A stretch of 7,766 nucleotides of DNA from Campylobacterales bacterium (GCA_025800305.1 JAOXRY010000331.1:1-7766); one strand, 5' to 3'; counted from the stretch's first letter, positions 1 to 6,244 are shown. Numbers and translations are program-made. The notes: a model not told the origin generated them from the sequence alone.

Positions 1-511
1 GCCAAAACTTGATGGAATCGAAGCTGGAAAAATTATAAAAAAAGAGTCTAAAAAAACAAAAATCATCTTTTTAACGGCCTACTCAGATACAAAAAAACTT
101 CTCAGTGCGATAAGGGTACAAGCCAGTGATTTTCTCATCAAGCCAGTAAGCCGTTCTGAGTTAAAAAATGCATTGGACAAAACAATATCAATAATAAAAA
201 AAGAGAATAAAGACAATAGATTAATAATAGATTTCAACTTACAGATCTCAATTGATATAGAAAACGGTTTAATTTACAAAAAAGGTCAGCTTATAGATAT
301 GACAAAAAGTGAAGTAGACCTTTTAAAGTTTTTTTGTAAATATCAAAATCAAATTGTTTCAAAAATAGATATTTTCAACTACGTTTGGGATGACTTGGAA
401 AAAGAATTCAGCGATGTAAGTGTACGTAATCTAGTTATGAATCTAAGAAAAAAAATCCCTGAAGGGCTTATAGAAAATATCTATGGTGGTGGTTATATTT
501 TTAAGATCTAA
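1..511 (+). CDS. Response regulator, OmpR/PhoB type (5' partial)
   Basis: C-terminal part (169 visible residues) of a two-component transcription regulator; the reading frame is open from base 2, so the gene starts upstream of the window. The first ~60 visible residues are the second half of a receiver domain: PKLDGIE is the loop after the phospho-acceptor Asp (which itself lies just outside), FLTAYSD holds the conserved Thr, and FLIKPVS holds the conserved Lys-Pro. A linker follows, then a winged-helix output domain (about residues 85-169) with MTKSEVDLLKFF, the recognition-helix region VSVRNLVMNLRKKI and the terminal hairpin YGGGYIFKI, as in PhoB/OmpR proteins. It presumably binds promoter DNA when phosphorylated by a histidine kinase not seen here. 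The TTG at 173 is an internal codon, not the start, because the receiver homology continues upstream of it. Its targets are unknown. It is very AT-rich (about 25% GC over bases 181-480, hand count). Confidence 0.9.
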   Translation, partial: PKLDGIEAGKIIKKESKKTKIIFLTAYSDTKKLLSAIRVQASDFLIKPVSRSELKNALDKTISIIKKENKDNRLIIDFNLQISIDIENGLIYKKGQLIDMTKSEVDLLKFFCKYQNQIVSKIDIFNYVWDDLEKEFSDVSVRNLVMNLRKKIPEGLIENIYGGGYIFKI

Positions 512-524
512 AAACAGATCTTAA
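501..524. repeat. Perfect 9-bp inverted repeat over the regulator stop codon
   Basis: TTAAGATCT at 501-509 and AGATCTTAA at 516-524 are exact reverse complements separated by AAAAAC, so RNA from either strand could form a 9-bp hairpin with a 6-nt loop. The regulator's TAA (509-511) lies at the edge of the left arm. The stem is AT-rich and no T-run follows on either strand, so it is not a classical intrinsic terminator. It may instead protect a 3' end, act as a weak terminator, or be a dyad operator just upstream of pyrD. The structure is seen directly; the role is open. Confidence 0.5.
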
Positions 525-536
525 CCTCTCATTTAG

Positions 537-542
537 TACAAT
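537..542 (+). promoter_or_regulatory. Candidate -10 box for pyrD
   Basis: TACAAT matches the -10 consensus at five of six positions. Transcription starting about 7 nt downstream would begin at or next to the A of the pyrD ATG (549), giving a leaderless mRNA. This fits the lack of any clear Shine-Dalgarno sequence before pyrD. No convincing -35 box is visible. A single hexamer in AT-rich DNA is weak evidence. Confidence 0.25.
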
Positions 543-548
543 AAAGCT

Positions 549-1601
549 ATGAATTATGAAGACATTAAAAAACTACTATTTAAGATAGATCCTGAAACTG
601 TTCATACAACTGTTGAGAAGCTAACAGGTCTGGCGACTTATTGTCCTTTTGTTTCTGGTTTCATGACAAAACAATCATTACATGAAGATGATATTCTTGT
701 CCAAGAGCTTTTCGGAACCACATTTAGAAACCCTGTTGGACTAGCAGCTGGATATGACAAAGATGGAAAGATGGCTGGATTTTTACCAGCTTTAGGATTT
801 GGTTATATTGAAGTTGGTACTGTAACTCCTCTTCCTCAAGATGGAAACCCAAAACCAAGACTTTTTAGACACCCTGAAGATGAGACTTTACAAAATGCCA
901 TGGGATTTAATAACGGTGGTATGGTAGCATTGGAAAAAAGATTGGAAAAGATTACTCCAAATGTTATTCCTATTGGTATCAATATTGGTAAAAACAAACT
1001 CACAACTCCTGAAAATACAATCGATGATTATAAAAAACTTGTATCAAGGTTAGAAAGTTACGGAGACTATCTTGTTGTAAATATATCTTCTCCAAACACC
1101 CCAGGGCTAAGGGATCTTCAAAGTGAAGAGTTTATTGAGAATCTTTTTAAAGAGATCAAACCACTTACACAAAAACCTATCTTTCTAAAAATTGCTCCAG
1201 ATCTAGAGATTGATACAGCTGTCTCTCTTTGTAAAAAAGCAGTAGAAAGTAAAGCTGATGGAATTATTGCTACAAATACAACAAACGATTACTCTTTGAT
1301 TGATGGTGTAGAACACATGGGTGGACTTAGTGGAAAAGTCTTAACAGAAAAAAGTGGAGCACTTTTTGAAGAAATCGCAAAAGAACTTTATAAAAAGACA
1401 ACATTAATCAGTGTTGGTGGAATTGATAATGGTGAAGAAGCCTATAGAAGAATTAAAGCTGGTGCTTCTTTAGTACAGGTTTATACTGCTTTAATTTACA
1501 AAGGACCTGCTCTTTTAAAAGAGATAAATTCAACAATCGCAAAGAACTTAGAAAAAGACGGTTTTAAAAACATAAAAGAGGCAATTGGTGCAAATAGGTA
1601 G
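549..1601 (+). CDS. pyrD: Dihydroorotate dehydrogenase (quinone), class 2
   Basis: Oxidises dihydroorotate to orotate, the fourth step of UMP synthesis, passing electrons through FMN to the membrane quinone pool. The 350 residues match the family length. The N-terminal ~45 residues (MNYEDIKKLLFKIDPETVH) form the helical membrane/quinone-binding extension that defines class 2. Then come the FMN-site segment NPVGLAAGYDKDGK (61-74), GINIGKNK (143-150), the catalytic loop NISSPNTPGLR (178-188), where S181 aligns with the class 2 catalytic Ser, KIAPD (214-218), TNTT (242-245), GGLSGK (258-263) and the phosphate-binding SVGGIDNGEEA (288-298). The start at 549 is chosen because the family N-terminus begins here and no earlier in-frame ATG fits; no strong ribosome site precedes it. 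The M16 protease gene begins 2 bp after the stop, so the two are almost certainly one transcript. Class 2 membership is firm; expression control is not evident. Confidence 0.97.
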   Translation: MNYEDIKKLLFKIDPETVHTTVEKLTGLATYCPFVSGFMTKQSLHEDDILVQELFGTTFRNPVGLAAGYDKDGKMAGFLPALGFGYIEVGTVTPLPQDGNPKPRLFRHPEDETLQNAMGFNNGGMVALEKRLEKITPNVIPIGINIGKNKLTTPENTIDDYKKLVSRLESYGDYLVVNISSPNTPGLRDLQSEEFIENLFKEIKPLTQKPIFLKIAPDLEIDTAVSLCKKAVESKADGIIATNTTNDYSLIDGVEHMGGLSGKVLTEKSGALFEEIAKELYKKTTLISVGGIDNGEEAYRRIKAGASLVQVYTALIYKGPALLKEINSTIAKNLEKDGFKNIKEAIGANR

Positions 1602-1603
1602 TT

Positions 1604-2911
1604 ATGAAAGCAGTTTTATTAGTATTAATGACGGTTGGAGTTTTGATGTCTAAATCTCTACCAAAACACTATACACAAACACTGGAAAATGGATTAGAAG
1701 TTGTTGCAATTCCTCTTGAGAATGACACTGATGTTATTAGTATCGATGTATTTTATAAAGTTGGAAGCCGTAATGAAGTGATGGGAAAAAGTGGTCTAGC
1801 TCACATGCTAGAGCATATGAACTTCAAATCAACAAAAGAGCTTAAAGCTGGAGAGTTTGATAAAATCGTAAAAGGTTTTGGTGGAGTAAATAATGCCTCT
1901 ACTGGGTTTGATTATACTCACTACTATATCAAATCAAGTAGTGGAAATCTTGATAAATCTTTAAATCTTTTCTCTGGAATGATGCTAGATCTTAAACTAA
2001 CAGATAGCGAATTCCAACCAGAGCGGGATGTTGTTATGGAAGAGAGAAAGTGGAGAACTGATAATAATCCTATGGGACTACTGTACTTCAAACTTTTTAA
2101 CACAATCTATGACAGCCACTCATATCACTGGACACCGATTGGTTTTATTGATGATATAAAAAACTGGAAGATTGAAGATCTTGAAGAGTTCTATCAGACG
2201 TATTACCAACCTAAAAATGCCATTTTACTTGTAAGTGGAGACATTGACAAAGATGAAATCTTTAAACTGGCTAAAAAGAGATTTGGAAAGCTAAAGAATA
2301 GAAAAGAGATTCCTTCAAGAGTGGTTATCGAACCAGAGCAAATGGGTCCAAAAAGAACTTATATTGAGTATGAAAGCCAAGTTGAGATGCTTGCAATCGC
2401 TTGGAGAATTCCAAACTTTGAATCTAAAGATACAACGTATCTAAATGCTGTTGGAGAGATCTTATCCAGCGGGAAAAGCTCAAGACTTCAAAAACTTCTT
2501 GTGGATAAGAAAAAGCTTGTAAACTCTGTATATGCATATGCAATGGACTTAAAAGACCCTGGTGTATTCATGGTGATGGCTGTTTGTAACCCTGGGGTGA
2601 AAGCTGAGACTGTTGAGAAAGAAGTTTTAAAAGAACTCAAAAAGCTTGGAGACAAAGGTGTTTCAAAAGCTGAACTTGACAAGCTAAAGGTAAATACAAA
2701 AGCTGATTTTATCTACTCATTAGAAGCTTCTAGCAATGTTAGCAATATTTTCGGTTCATATCTTGTAAGAGGAAATTTAGACCCTCTTTTAGAATATGAA
2801 GAGATTATTGAGAATTTAGAAAACGATGATATTAAAAAAAGTACAAAAAAATATCTTGTAGAGAAAAGCTCAACTACGGTTATATTAAGAAAAGATGATG
2901 AGACTAAGTAA
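1604..2911 (+). CDS. Peptidase M16 family zinc protease, exported
   Basis: An inverzincin-type metalloprotease of 435 residues, the usual size of single-chain bacterial M16B enzymes. Residues 1-18 (MKAVLLVLMTVGVLMSKS) look like a Sec signal peptide or N-anchor, without a textbook Ala-x-Ala site, so it should act in the periplasm. The catalytic motif HxxEH is H67-M-L-E70-H71, and the third zinc ligand is E147 in RDVVMEERKW, 76 residues after H71, the spacing recalled for the beta subunit of mitochondrial processing peptidase. The rest is the second M16 half (about 195-380). All active-site residues are present, so it should be active; no non-catalytic partner subunit gene is adjacent. The gene sits 2 bp after pyrD, with AGG at 1596-1598 as a likely ribosome site. 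Orthologues in this position are annotated pqqE/pqqL-like (HP1012, Cj0805, from memory), but there is no link to PQQ here. The substrate is unknown. The last 17 bases overlap the next gene. Confidence 0.93.
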   Translation: MKAVLLVLMTVGVLMSKSLPKHYTQTLENGLEVVAIPLENDTDVISIDVFYKVGSRNEVMGKSGLAHMLEHMNFKSTKELKAGEFDKIVKGFGGVNNASTGFDYTHYYIKSSSGNLDKSLNLFSGMMLDLKLTDSEFQPERDVVMEERKWRTDNNPMGLLYFKLFNTIYDSHSYHWTPIGFIDDIKNWKIEDLEEFYQTYYQPKNAILLVSGDIDKDEIFKLAKKRFGKLKNRKEIPSRVVIEPEQMGPKRTYIEYESQVEMLAIAWRIPNFESKDTTYLNAVGEILSSGKSSRLQKLLVDKKKLVNSVYAYAMDLKDPGVFMVMAVCNPGVKAETVEKEVLKELKKLGDKGVSKAELDKLKVNTKADFIYSLEASSNVSNIFGSYLVRGNLDPLLEYEEIIENLENDDIKKSTKKYLVEKSSTTVILRKDDETK

Positions 2912-3188
2912 AAAAGATATTCAAATCATTAAAAGTACTATTTTAGAGTACATTAAAGATGGGAAAATATATCTTTTTGGGAGTCGTGTTGATGATAGTA
3001 AAAAAGGTGGAGACATAGATCTACTTGTAGAAACTCAGCAAAACATTGGTTTAAAAGAAGAGCTAGAAATACTTTCTAAACTAGAATTAAATGGAATAAT
3101 AAGAAAGGTAGATCTTTTGATAAAAACACCTTTTAGAAAACAAAACGCTATCTTTGATTCAATTGAATCTACAAAAGTAGCATTATGA
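2895..3188 (+). CDS. MntA-like minimal nucleotidyltransferase antitoxin
   Basis: A 97-residue minimal nucleotidyltransferase. The strand-loop LFGSRVDDSKKGGDIDLLVE (27-46) carries the family signature GS(X)9DXD with G29, S30, D40 and D42; D73 in KVDLLIK is the expected third metal-binding acid. In the MntA/HepT (type VII) toxin-antitoxin family such proteins transfer AMP from ATP onto a Tyr of the partner HEPN RNase and switch it off. The partner is encoded immediately downstream, with an ATGA overlap at 3185-3188. The GS-to-D spacing is one residue shorter than the often quoted X10. Two tandem ATG codons (2895 and 2898) could start it; AAGA at 2887-2890 is better spaced for 2898. Either way the start lies inside the protease gene, so translation is probably coupled to it. 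Family and pairing are firm; antitoxin activity is inferred. Confidence 0.85.
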   Translation: MMRLSKKDIQIIKSTILEYIKDGKIYLFGSRVDDSKKGGDIDLLVETQQNIGLKEELEILSKLELNGIIRKVDLLIKTPFRKQNAIFDSIESTKVAL

Positions 3189-3634
3189 TCCAAGATATTC
3201 TAGCAAAAATAGATCTGCATCTTCAAAGAGCTAAAAGTGCATCTTTAGAAATTAAAGACTGGCAAAAAGATCTCAATAGTAATATTTTTGAAGATTATGA
3301 AAAAGTAAAAACAGTAGATAGTTTTATCTACAGATTTATCAAACTTCAAGATTTAATGGGAGATAAACTTTTTAGAATTTTACTTGATGAACTTGGAGAA
3401 TATAAAGATAATATGTCCTTACTAGATGTTTTAGACAAGTTAGAAAAACTTGAACTAATTGAAGATAGTTCTCTTTGGATTGAATATAGAAAACTAAGAA
3501 ACAAACTCACCCATGAATATCCCAACAATGAAGATGAAATTATAGAGGGAATTAAGCTTTCAATAGAAGCTTTTGAGGGTCTTGAAAAGATATTAGATAC
3601 AATCAGAAGATATGTATCAACTAAAAATCTTTAG
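3185..3634 (+). CDS. HepT-like HEPN-domain RNase toxin
   Basis: A 149-residue, almost fully alpha-helical protein with the HEPN ribonuclease signature R(X)4HXY: R105-NKLT-H110-E-Y112, preceded by WIEYRKL. In characterised HepT toxins R and H are catalytic and Tyr is the residue that the MntA partner modifies with AMP; all three are present, so this should be a functional, neutralisable toxin. The middle helix region (about 45-70, SFIYRFIKLQDLMGDKLFRI) is the HEPN core. It is slightly longer than the Shewanella HepT I recall (about 133 residues). The start ATG overlaps the antitoxin TGA by 4 bp, the classical sign of coupled translation, and antitoxin-first order fits the family. The gene is only about 27% GC (hand count, 3241-3600). 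The likely target is RNA (tRNA in one studied HepT); the target here is unknown. Confidence 0.85.
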   Translation: MIQDILAKIDLHLQRAKSASLEIKDWQKDLNSNIFEDYEKVKTVDSFIYRFIKLQDLMGDKLFRILLDELGEYKDNMSLLDVLDKLEKLELIEDSSLWIEYRKLRNKLTHEYPNNEDEIIEGIKLSIEAFEGLEKILDTIRRYVSTKNL

Positions 3635-3654
3635 GTATTTTCTCGATAAATGGA

Positions 3655-4464
3655 TTACTGTTTATTCAACTCTTTAATAACCTGATAGGCTTGATTTATC
3701 TCTTGGGTTTTAGCTGTTGCCTCTTCCATGTAGCTTTCATCTTTATCTTGTGACTTGATAATATCTGGATGGTATTTTCTTACCAATTCTCTATATCTTT
3801 TTTTCACAGTATCAAAACTATCTGTTTCATTTACACCTAGGATTTTATAAGCTTCTTTGAGGCTCATACTCTCCTGTTTTCCACTCATCTTATTTTTAAA
3901 TCTATTGACCATAGCTTTGTAATGTTCAGGAGAAATTCTAAGTTCTGCCACGATAATTCTTAAGATCTTATCTTCTGCATCGTCAATCCCATTATCCACA
4001 TAGGCTAATTGAATTAAAAAACCTACAAACTGTCTACGTTTTAAAACACTTCTTCCAAGTGCCTTATTTAAAGCCCTAGCTTTCTCTTTTGTATCATCAA
4101 TTCTTCCTTTCTCTTCATTGAATATATCTTTTAAAATATCTCTGGCTTTCTCTTTTTCAGTAAAGACTTTTGAGATATCATCAAACATAATCCCAATAAG
4201 TTGAGCTTCTAACTCTTGAACTCTTCCATCTGCTTTGGCAACTTTTGCAACAAGTGCAACAAACAGCCCCAGTTCACTTTGTCTAAAGAAATCTTTATTT
4301 TTTACTAGCTCGTTTAACTGTTTTCTTTTGTAGTATTTATAAACTCTAAATCCTACATAAACGGTAGCTATTAAAGAGATCGTAAAAAGAAAATTCACTA
4401 TAAAGATGTAGTAAAGAACCATTAAAACTATTCCAAGATAAATCCATTTTTTATACTTATTCAT
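3655..4464 (-). CDS. djlA: DjlA-like membrane-anchored DnaJ co-chaperone with TerB domain
   Basis: A 269-residue protein with the order and length of E. coli DjlA (about 271). Residues 7-43 are strongly hydrophobic and followed by KYYKRK; the stretch is long enough for one long or two short membrane helices. Residues about 60-190 form a TerB-like helical domain with two acidic repeats, AKVAKADGRV (73-82) and AYVDNGIDDAED (154-165). Residues about 203-269 are a J domain, with YKILGVNETDS opening it and the essential HPD at 232-234 inside YRELVRKYHPD. It should stimulate a DnaK-type Hsp70 at the cytoplasmic face of the inner membrane. The start is supported by AGGTGA (plus-strand 4468-4473) just before the ATG. 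It runs opposite to its neighbours: its stop converges on hepT (20 bp apart) and its start diverges from dapA. The topology of the hydrophobic region is uncertain. Confidence 0.88.
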   Translation of the reverse strand: MNKYKKWIYLGIVLMVLYYIFIVNFLFTISLIATVYVGFRVYKYYKRKQLNELVKNKDFFRQSELGLFVALVAKVAKADGRVQELEAQLIGIMFDDISKVFTEKEKARDILKDIFNEEKGRIDDTKEKARALNKALGRSVLKRRQFVGFLIQLAYVDNGIDDAEDKILRIIVAELRISPEHYKAMVNRFKNKMSGKQESMSLKEAYKILGVNETDSFDTVKKRYRELVRKYHPDIIKSQDKDESYMEEATAKTQEINQAYQVIKELNKQ

Positions 4465-4588
4465 TGTTCACCTAAAATTGAAATTGTGTAGATCTTAACA
4501 TAAGTCAAAACATAGTTAAAACACTCTTATGAAGATTAAGATAAAATAGTAGGATTTTAATAATTTAACAACTGTAAAAAGGTACTAA
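4465..4588. promoter_or_regulatory. Divergent djlA/dapA intergenic region
   Basis: This 124-bp AT-rich gap lies between the divergent starts of djlA (minus) and dapA (plus) and must hold both promoters. Toward dapA, TAAAAT at 4542-4547 is a good -10 candidate, and AAGG at 4579-4582, six bases before the ATG, is the ribosome site. Toward djlA, the reverse complement of 4503-4508 reads TTGACT, a fair -35 box, but no good -10 sits at the right distance. Two near-identical 11-12 bp units lie in tandem (CATAAGTCAAAA at 4499-4510, CATAGTTAAAA at 4511-4521). The decamer AGATCTTAAC at 4490-4499 recurs at 516-525 upstream of pyrD. No riboswitch, such as a lysine element, could fit or was seen. Confidence 0.5.
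4542..4547 (+). promoter_or_regulatory. Candidate -10 box for the dapA transcript
   Basis: TAAAAT lies 41 bp before the dapA ATG and would give a leader of about 35 nt that includes the AAGG ribosome site. No clear -35 hexamer is found 17 bp upstream, which is common for sigma-70 promoters in Campylobacterota, where the -35 region is poorly conserved. This would be the first promoter of the dapA to rseP run. Confidence 0.4.
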
Positions 4589-5467
4589 ATGACTCCAATC
4601 ACTGGTGCAATGACTGCGTTAATCACGCCACTTAAAAATGGTACGGTTGATGAAGAGACATATGAAAAACTGATTAAAAGACAGATAGAAAATGGTATCG
4701 ATGCTGTTGTTCCTGTTGGAACTACAGGAGAGAGTGCAACACTTACATATGAAGAACATAAAAAATGTATTGAGATAGCTGTTGCAACTTGTAAAGGTAC
4801 TAATACAAAAGTAATAGCAGGAGCTGGAAGTAACGCTACTCATGAATCTATAGAATTGGCAAAATTTGCCCAAAGTGCTGGTGCAGATGAGATTCTTTGT
4901 GTTGCTCCATATTACAACAAACCTTCACAAGAAGGTCTATACCAACATTATAAAGCAATTGCAAATAGTGTTGATATAGGTGTAATGCTATACAACGTTC
5001 CAGGAAGAACATCTGTAGATCTTACAGCTGAAACTGCAATCAGACTTTTTGATGATGTAAAAAACATCAACTCAATCAAAGAGGCTACAGGTTCATTAGA
5101 AAGAGTTGTTGAAATCAACTCACAAAGACCTGATTTTGCAATTATCAGTGGTGATGATGCAATCAACTACTCTATCATGGCAAATGGTGGAAAAGGTTGT
5201 ATCTCTGTAACTTCAAATCTACTTCCAGATATGGTTGCTAAGACAATTCACTTAGCAGCTGAGGGAAAACTAGAAGAAGCAAAAGAGATGAGCAATAAGC
5301 TTTATCCAATCAATAACGTAATGTTTATTGATTCAAATCCTGTCCCTGTAAAAACAGCGATGTATATAGCAGGTCTTATCCCAACACTGGAGTTCAAACT
5401 TCCATTAGTTGGGATAAGTGAAGAAAATCTAAAAATTTTAAAAGAGGTGGTAAAAAAATATGTATGA
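4589..5467 (+). CDS. dapA: 4-hydroxy-tetrahydrodipicolinate synthase
   Basis: Condenses pyruvate with aspartate-semialdehyde, the committed step toward diaminopimelate and lysine, in the cytoplasm. The 292 residues are the normal length for this TIM-barrel aldolase. Every active-site residue is in place: GTTGES (44-49) with T45 and T46, APYYNKP (106-112) with Y109, YNVPGRT (135-141) with the proton-relay Y135 and the substrate-binding R140, and the Schiff-base K164 in IKEATG. Each is offset by two or three residues from the E. coli numbering. The start at 4589 gives the standard N-terminus (MTPITGAMTALITP) and follows AAGG at 4579-4582. It is the first gene of its run; the next gene overlaps its last 8 bases. 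Orthologues stand next to the same reductase in H. pylori and C. jejuni (from memory). Confidence 0.97.
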   Translation: MTPITGAMTALITPLKNGTVDEETYEKLIKRQIENGIDAVVPVGTTGESATLTYEEHKKCIEIAVATCKGTNTKVIAGAGSNATHESIELAKFAQSAGADEILCVAPYYNKPSQEGLYQHYKAIANSVDIGVMLYNVPGRTSVDLTAETAIRLFDDVKNINSIKEATGSLERVVEINSQRPDFAIISGDDAINYSIMANGGKGCISVTSNLLPDMVAKTIHLAAEGKLEEAKEMSNKLYPINNVMFIDSNPVPVKTAMYIAGLIPTLEFKLPLVGISEENLKILKEVVKKYV

Positions 5468-6230
5468 AGGTAAAACTTTAGTATTAAGTGGTGGAACAAA
5501 AGGTATTGGTAAAGATATTATCTACAGATTCGCAGAAAAAAAATGTGACATCGCTTTTACATACAATTCAAACGAAGAAGAAGCAAAAAATATTGCTTTT
5601 GATTTAACACAAAAATATGGGATAAAAGTTAAGTATTACAAATTAAATATCTTAGAGCCAGATGAGTATAAAGATCTATTTAAACAAATCGATGAGGATT
5701 TTGATAGAGTTGATTATTTTATTTCTAATGCAATTATCTCTGGAAGACCAGTTGTTGGTGGTTTTGCTCCATTTATGAGACTAAAACCAAAAGGAATGAA
5801 TAATATCTATACAGCAACTGTTCTAGCATTCGTAGTTGGTGCACAAGAAGCTGCAAAAAGAATGATGAAAGTTGGTGGTGGTGCTATTGTTAGTTTAAGT
5901 TCAACTGGTAACTTAGTACACATCGAAAACTATACAGGTCACGGTTCTTCTAAAGCTGCTGTTGAGACTGTTGTTAAGTATGCAGCACTAGAACTTGCTT
6001 CTGAGAATATTAGAGTTAATGTTGTTTCTGGTGGACCAATCGAAACTGACGCTCTTAAAAAATTCCCAGATTACGACAATCTAAAAAAAGGTATCGTAGA
6101 TAGAACTCCAATGGGAAGAATTGGACATCCTGATGATATGGGTGGTGTTGCACTATTTTTATGTTCAGAAGATGCAAAATGGATCACTGGGCAAACAATC
6201 GTTGTTGATGGTGGAAGCACTTTTAGCTAA
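5460..6230 (+). CDS. FabL-like enoyl-ACP reductase (SDR family, YX6K)
   Basis: A 256-residue Rossmann-fold reductase. The dinucleotide loop is SGGTKGIG (10-17), the region after strand 4 is ISNA (88-91), the catalytic centre is SLSS (145-148) with Y158 and K165, and the C-terminus carries GQTIVVDGGS (244-253). Between Y158 and K165 are six residues. Ordinary short-chain dehydrogenases use YX3K, while FabI and FabL enoyl-ACP reductases use YX6K, so it most likely reduces enoyl-ACP in the last step of fatty acid elongation. Length and motif spacing resemble B. subtilis FabL, an NADPH enzyme. Orthologues here have been labelled oxidoreductase or 7-alpha-hydroxysteroid dehydrogenase (HP1014, Cj0807, from memory), which the YX6K spacing argues against. 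The start is set by a strong ribosome site, AGAGGTGG at 5443-5450 inside dapA, and overlaps the dapA stop by 8 bp. Whether a separate fabI exists elsewhere cannot be seen, so the exact substrate stays inferred. Confidence 0.85.
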   Translation: MYEGKTLVLSGGTKGIGKDIIYRFAEKKCDIAFTYNSNEEEAKNIAFDLTQKYGIKVKYYKLNILEPDEYKDLFKQIDEDFDRVDYFISNAIISGRPVVGGFAPFMRLKPKGMNNIYTATVLAFVVGAQEAAKRMMKVGGGAIVSLSSTGNLVHIENYTGHGSSKAAVETVVKYAALELASENIRVNVVSGGPIETDALKKFPDYDNLKKGIVDRTPMGRIGHPDDMGGVALFLCSEDAKWITGQTIVVDGGSTFS

Positions 6231-6244
6231 TGGTATATAATTAA
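6230..6244 (+). other. Four-codon minicistron bridging reductase and pgsA
   Basis: The reductase stop TAA (6228-6230) shares its last A with an ATG (6230-6232) that opens ATG GTA TAT AAT TAA. The TAA of this tiny frame (6242-6244) in turn shares its A with the pgsA ATG (6244-6246). There are thus two successive TAATG stop-start junctions. This could let ribosomes finishing the reductase re-initiate stepwise into pgsA, which has no clear ribosome site of its own. It may be chance in AT-rich sequence; no protein function is implied. Confidence 0.3.

Noticed and set aside
173..511. TTG at 173 as the start of a free-standing DNA-binding protein
   Set aside because: The same frame is open to base 2 and encodes the conserved receiver Thr and Lys-Pro motifs upstream, so 173 is internal to a longer regulator.
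2488..2682. Reverse-strand open frame of 64 codons inside the M16 protease gene
   Set aside because: Ser/Phe/Thr-rich product with no motif, lying wholly within a gene with intact catalytic residues; a shadow of the real coding strand.
1604..2911. Role of the M16 protease in PQQ synthesis (pqqE/pqqL naming of homologues)
   Set aside because: No PQQ synthesis gene is present; M16 membership alone does not support that pathway.
3621..3644. Terminator after hepT: CTAAA/TTTAG stem followed by a T-rich stretch
   Set aside because: The stem is only 5 bp with one GC pair and the T-run is interrupted; too weak to call, although some termination between the convergent hepT and djlA is expected.
6236..6241. 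TATAAT as a promoter for pgsA
   Set aside because: It is a perfect hexamer but only two bases before the pgsA ATG, so transcription would begin inside the gene; no -35 or TG extension supports it.
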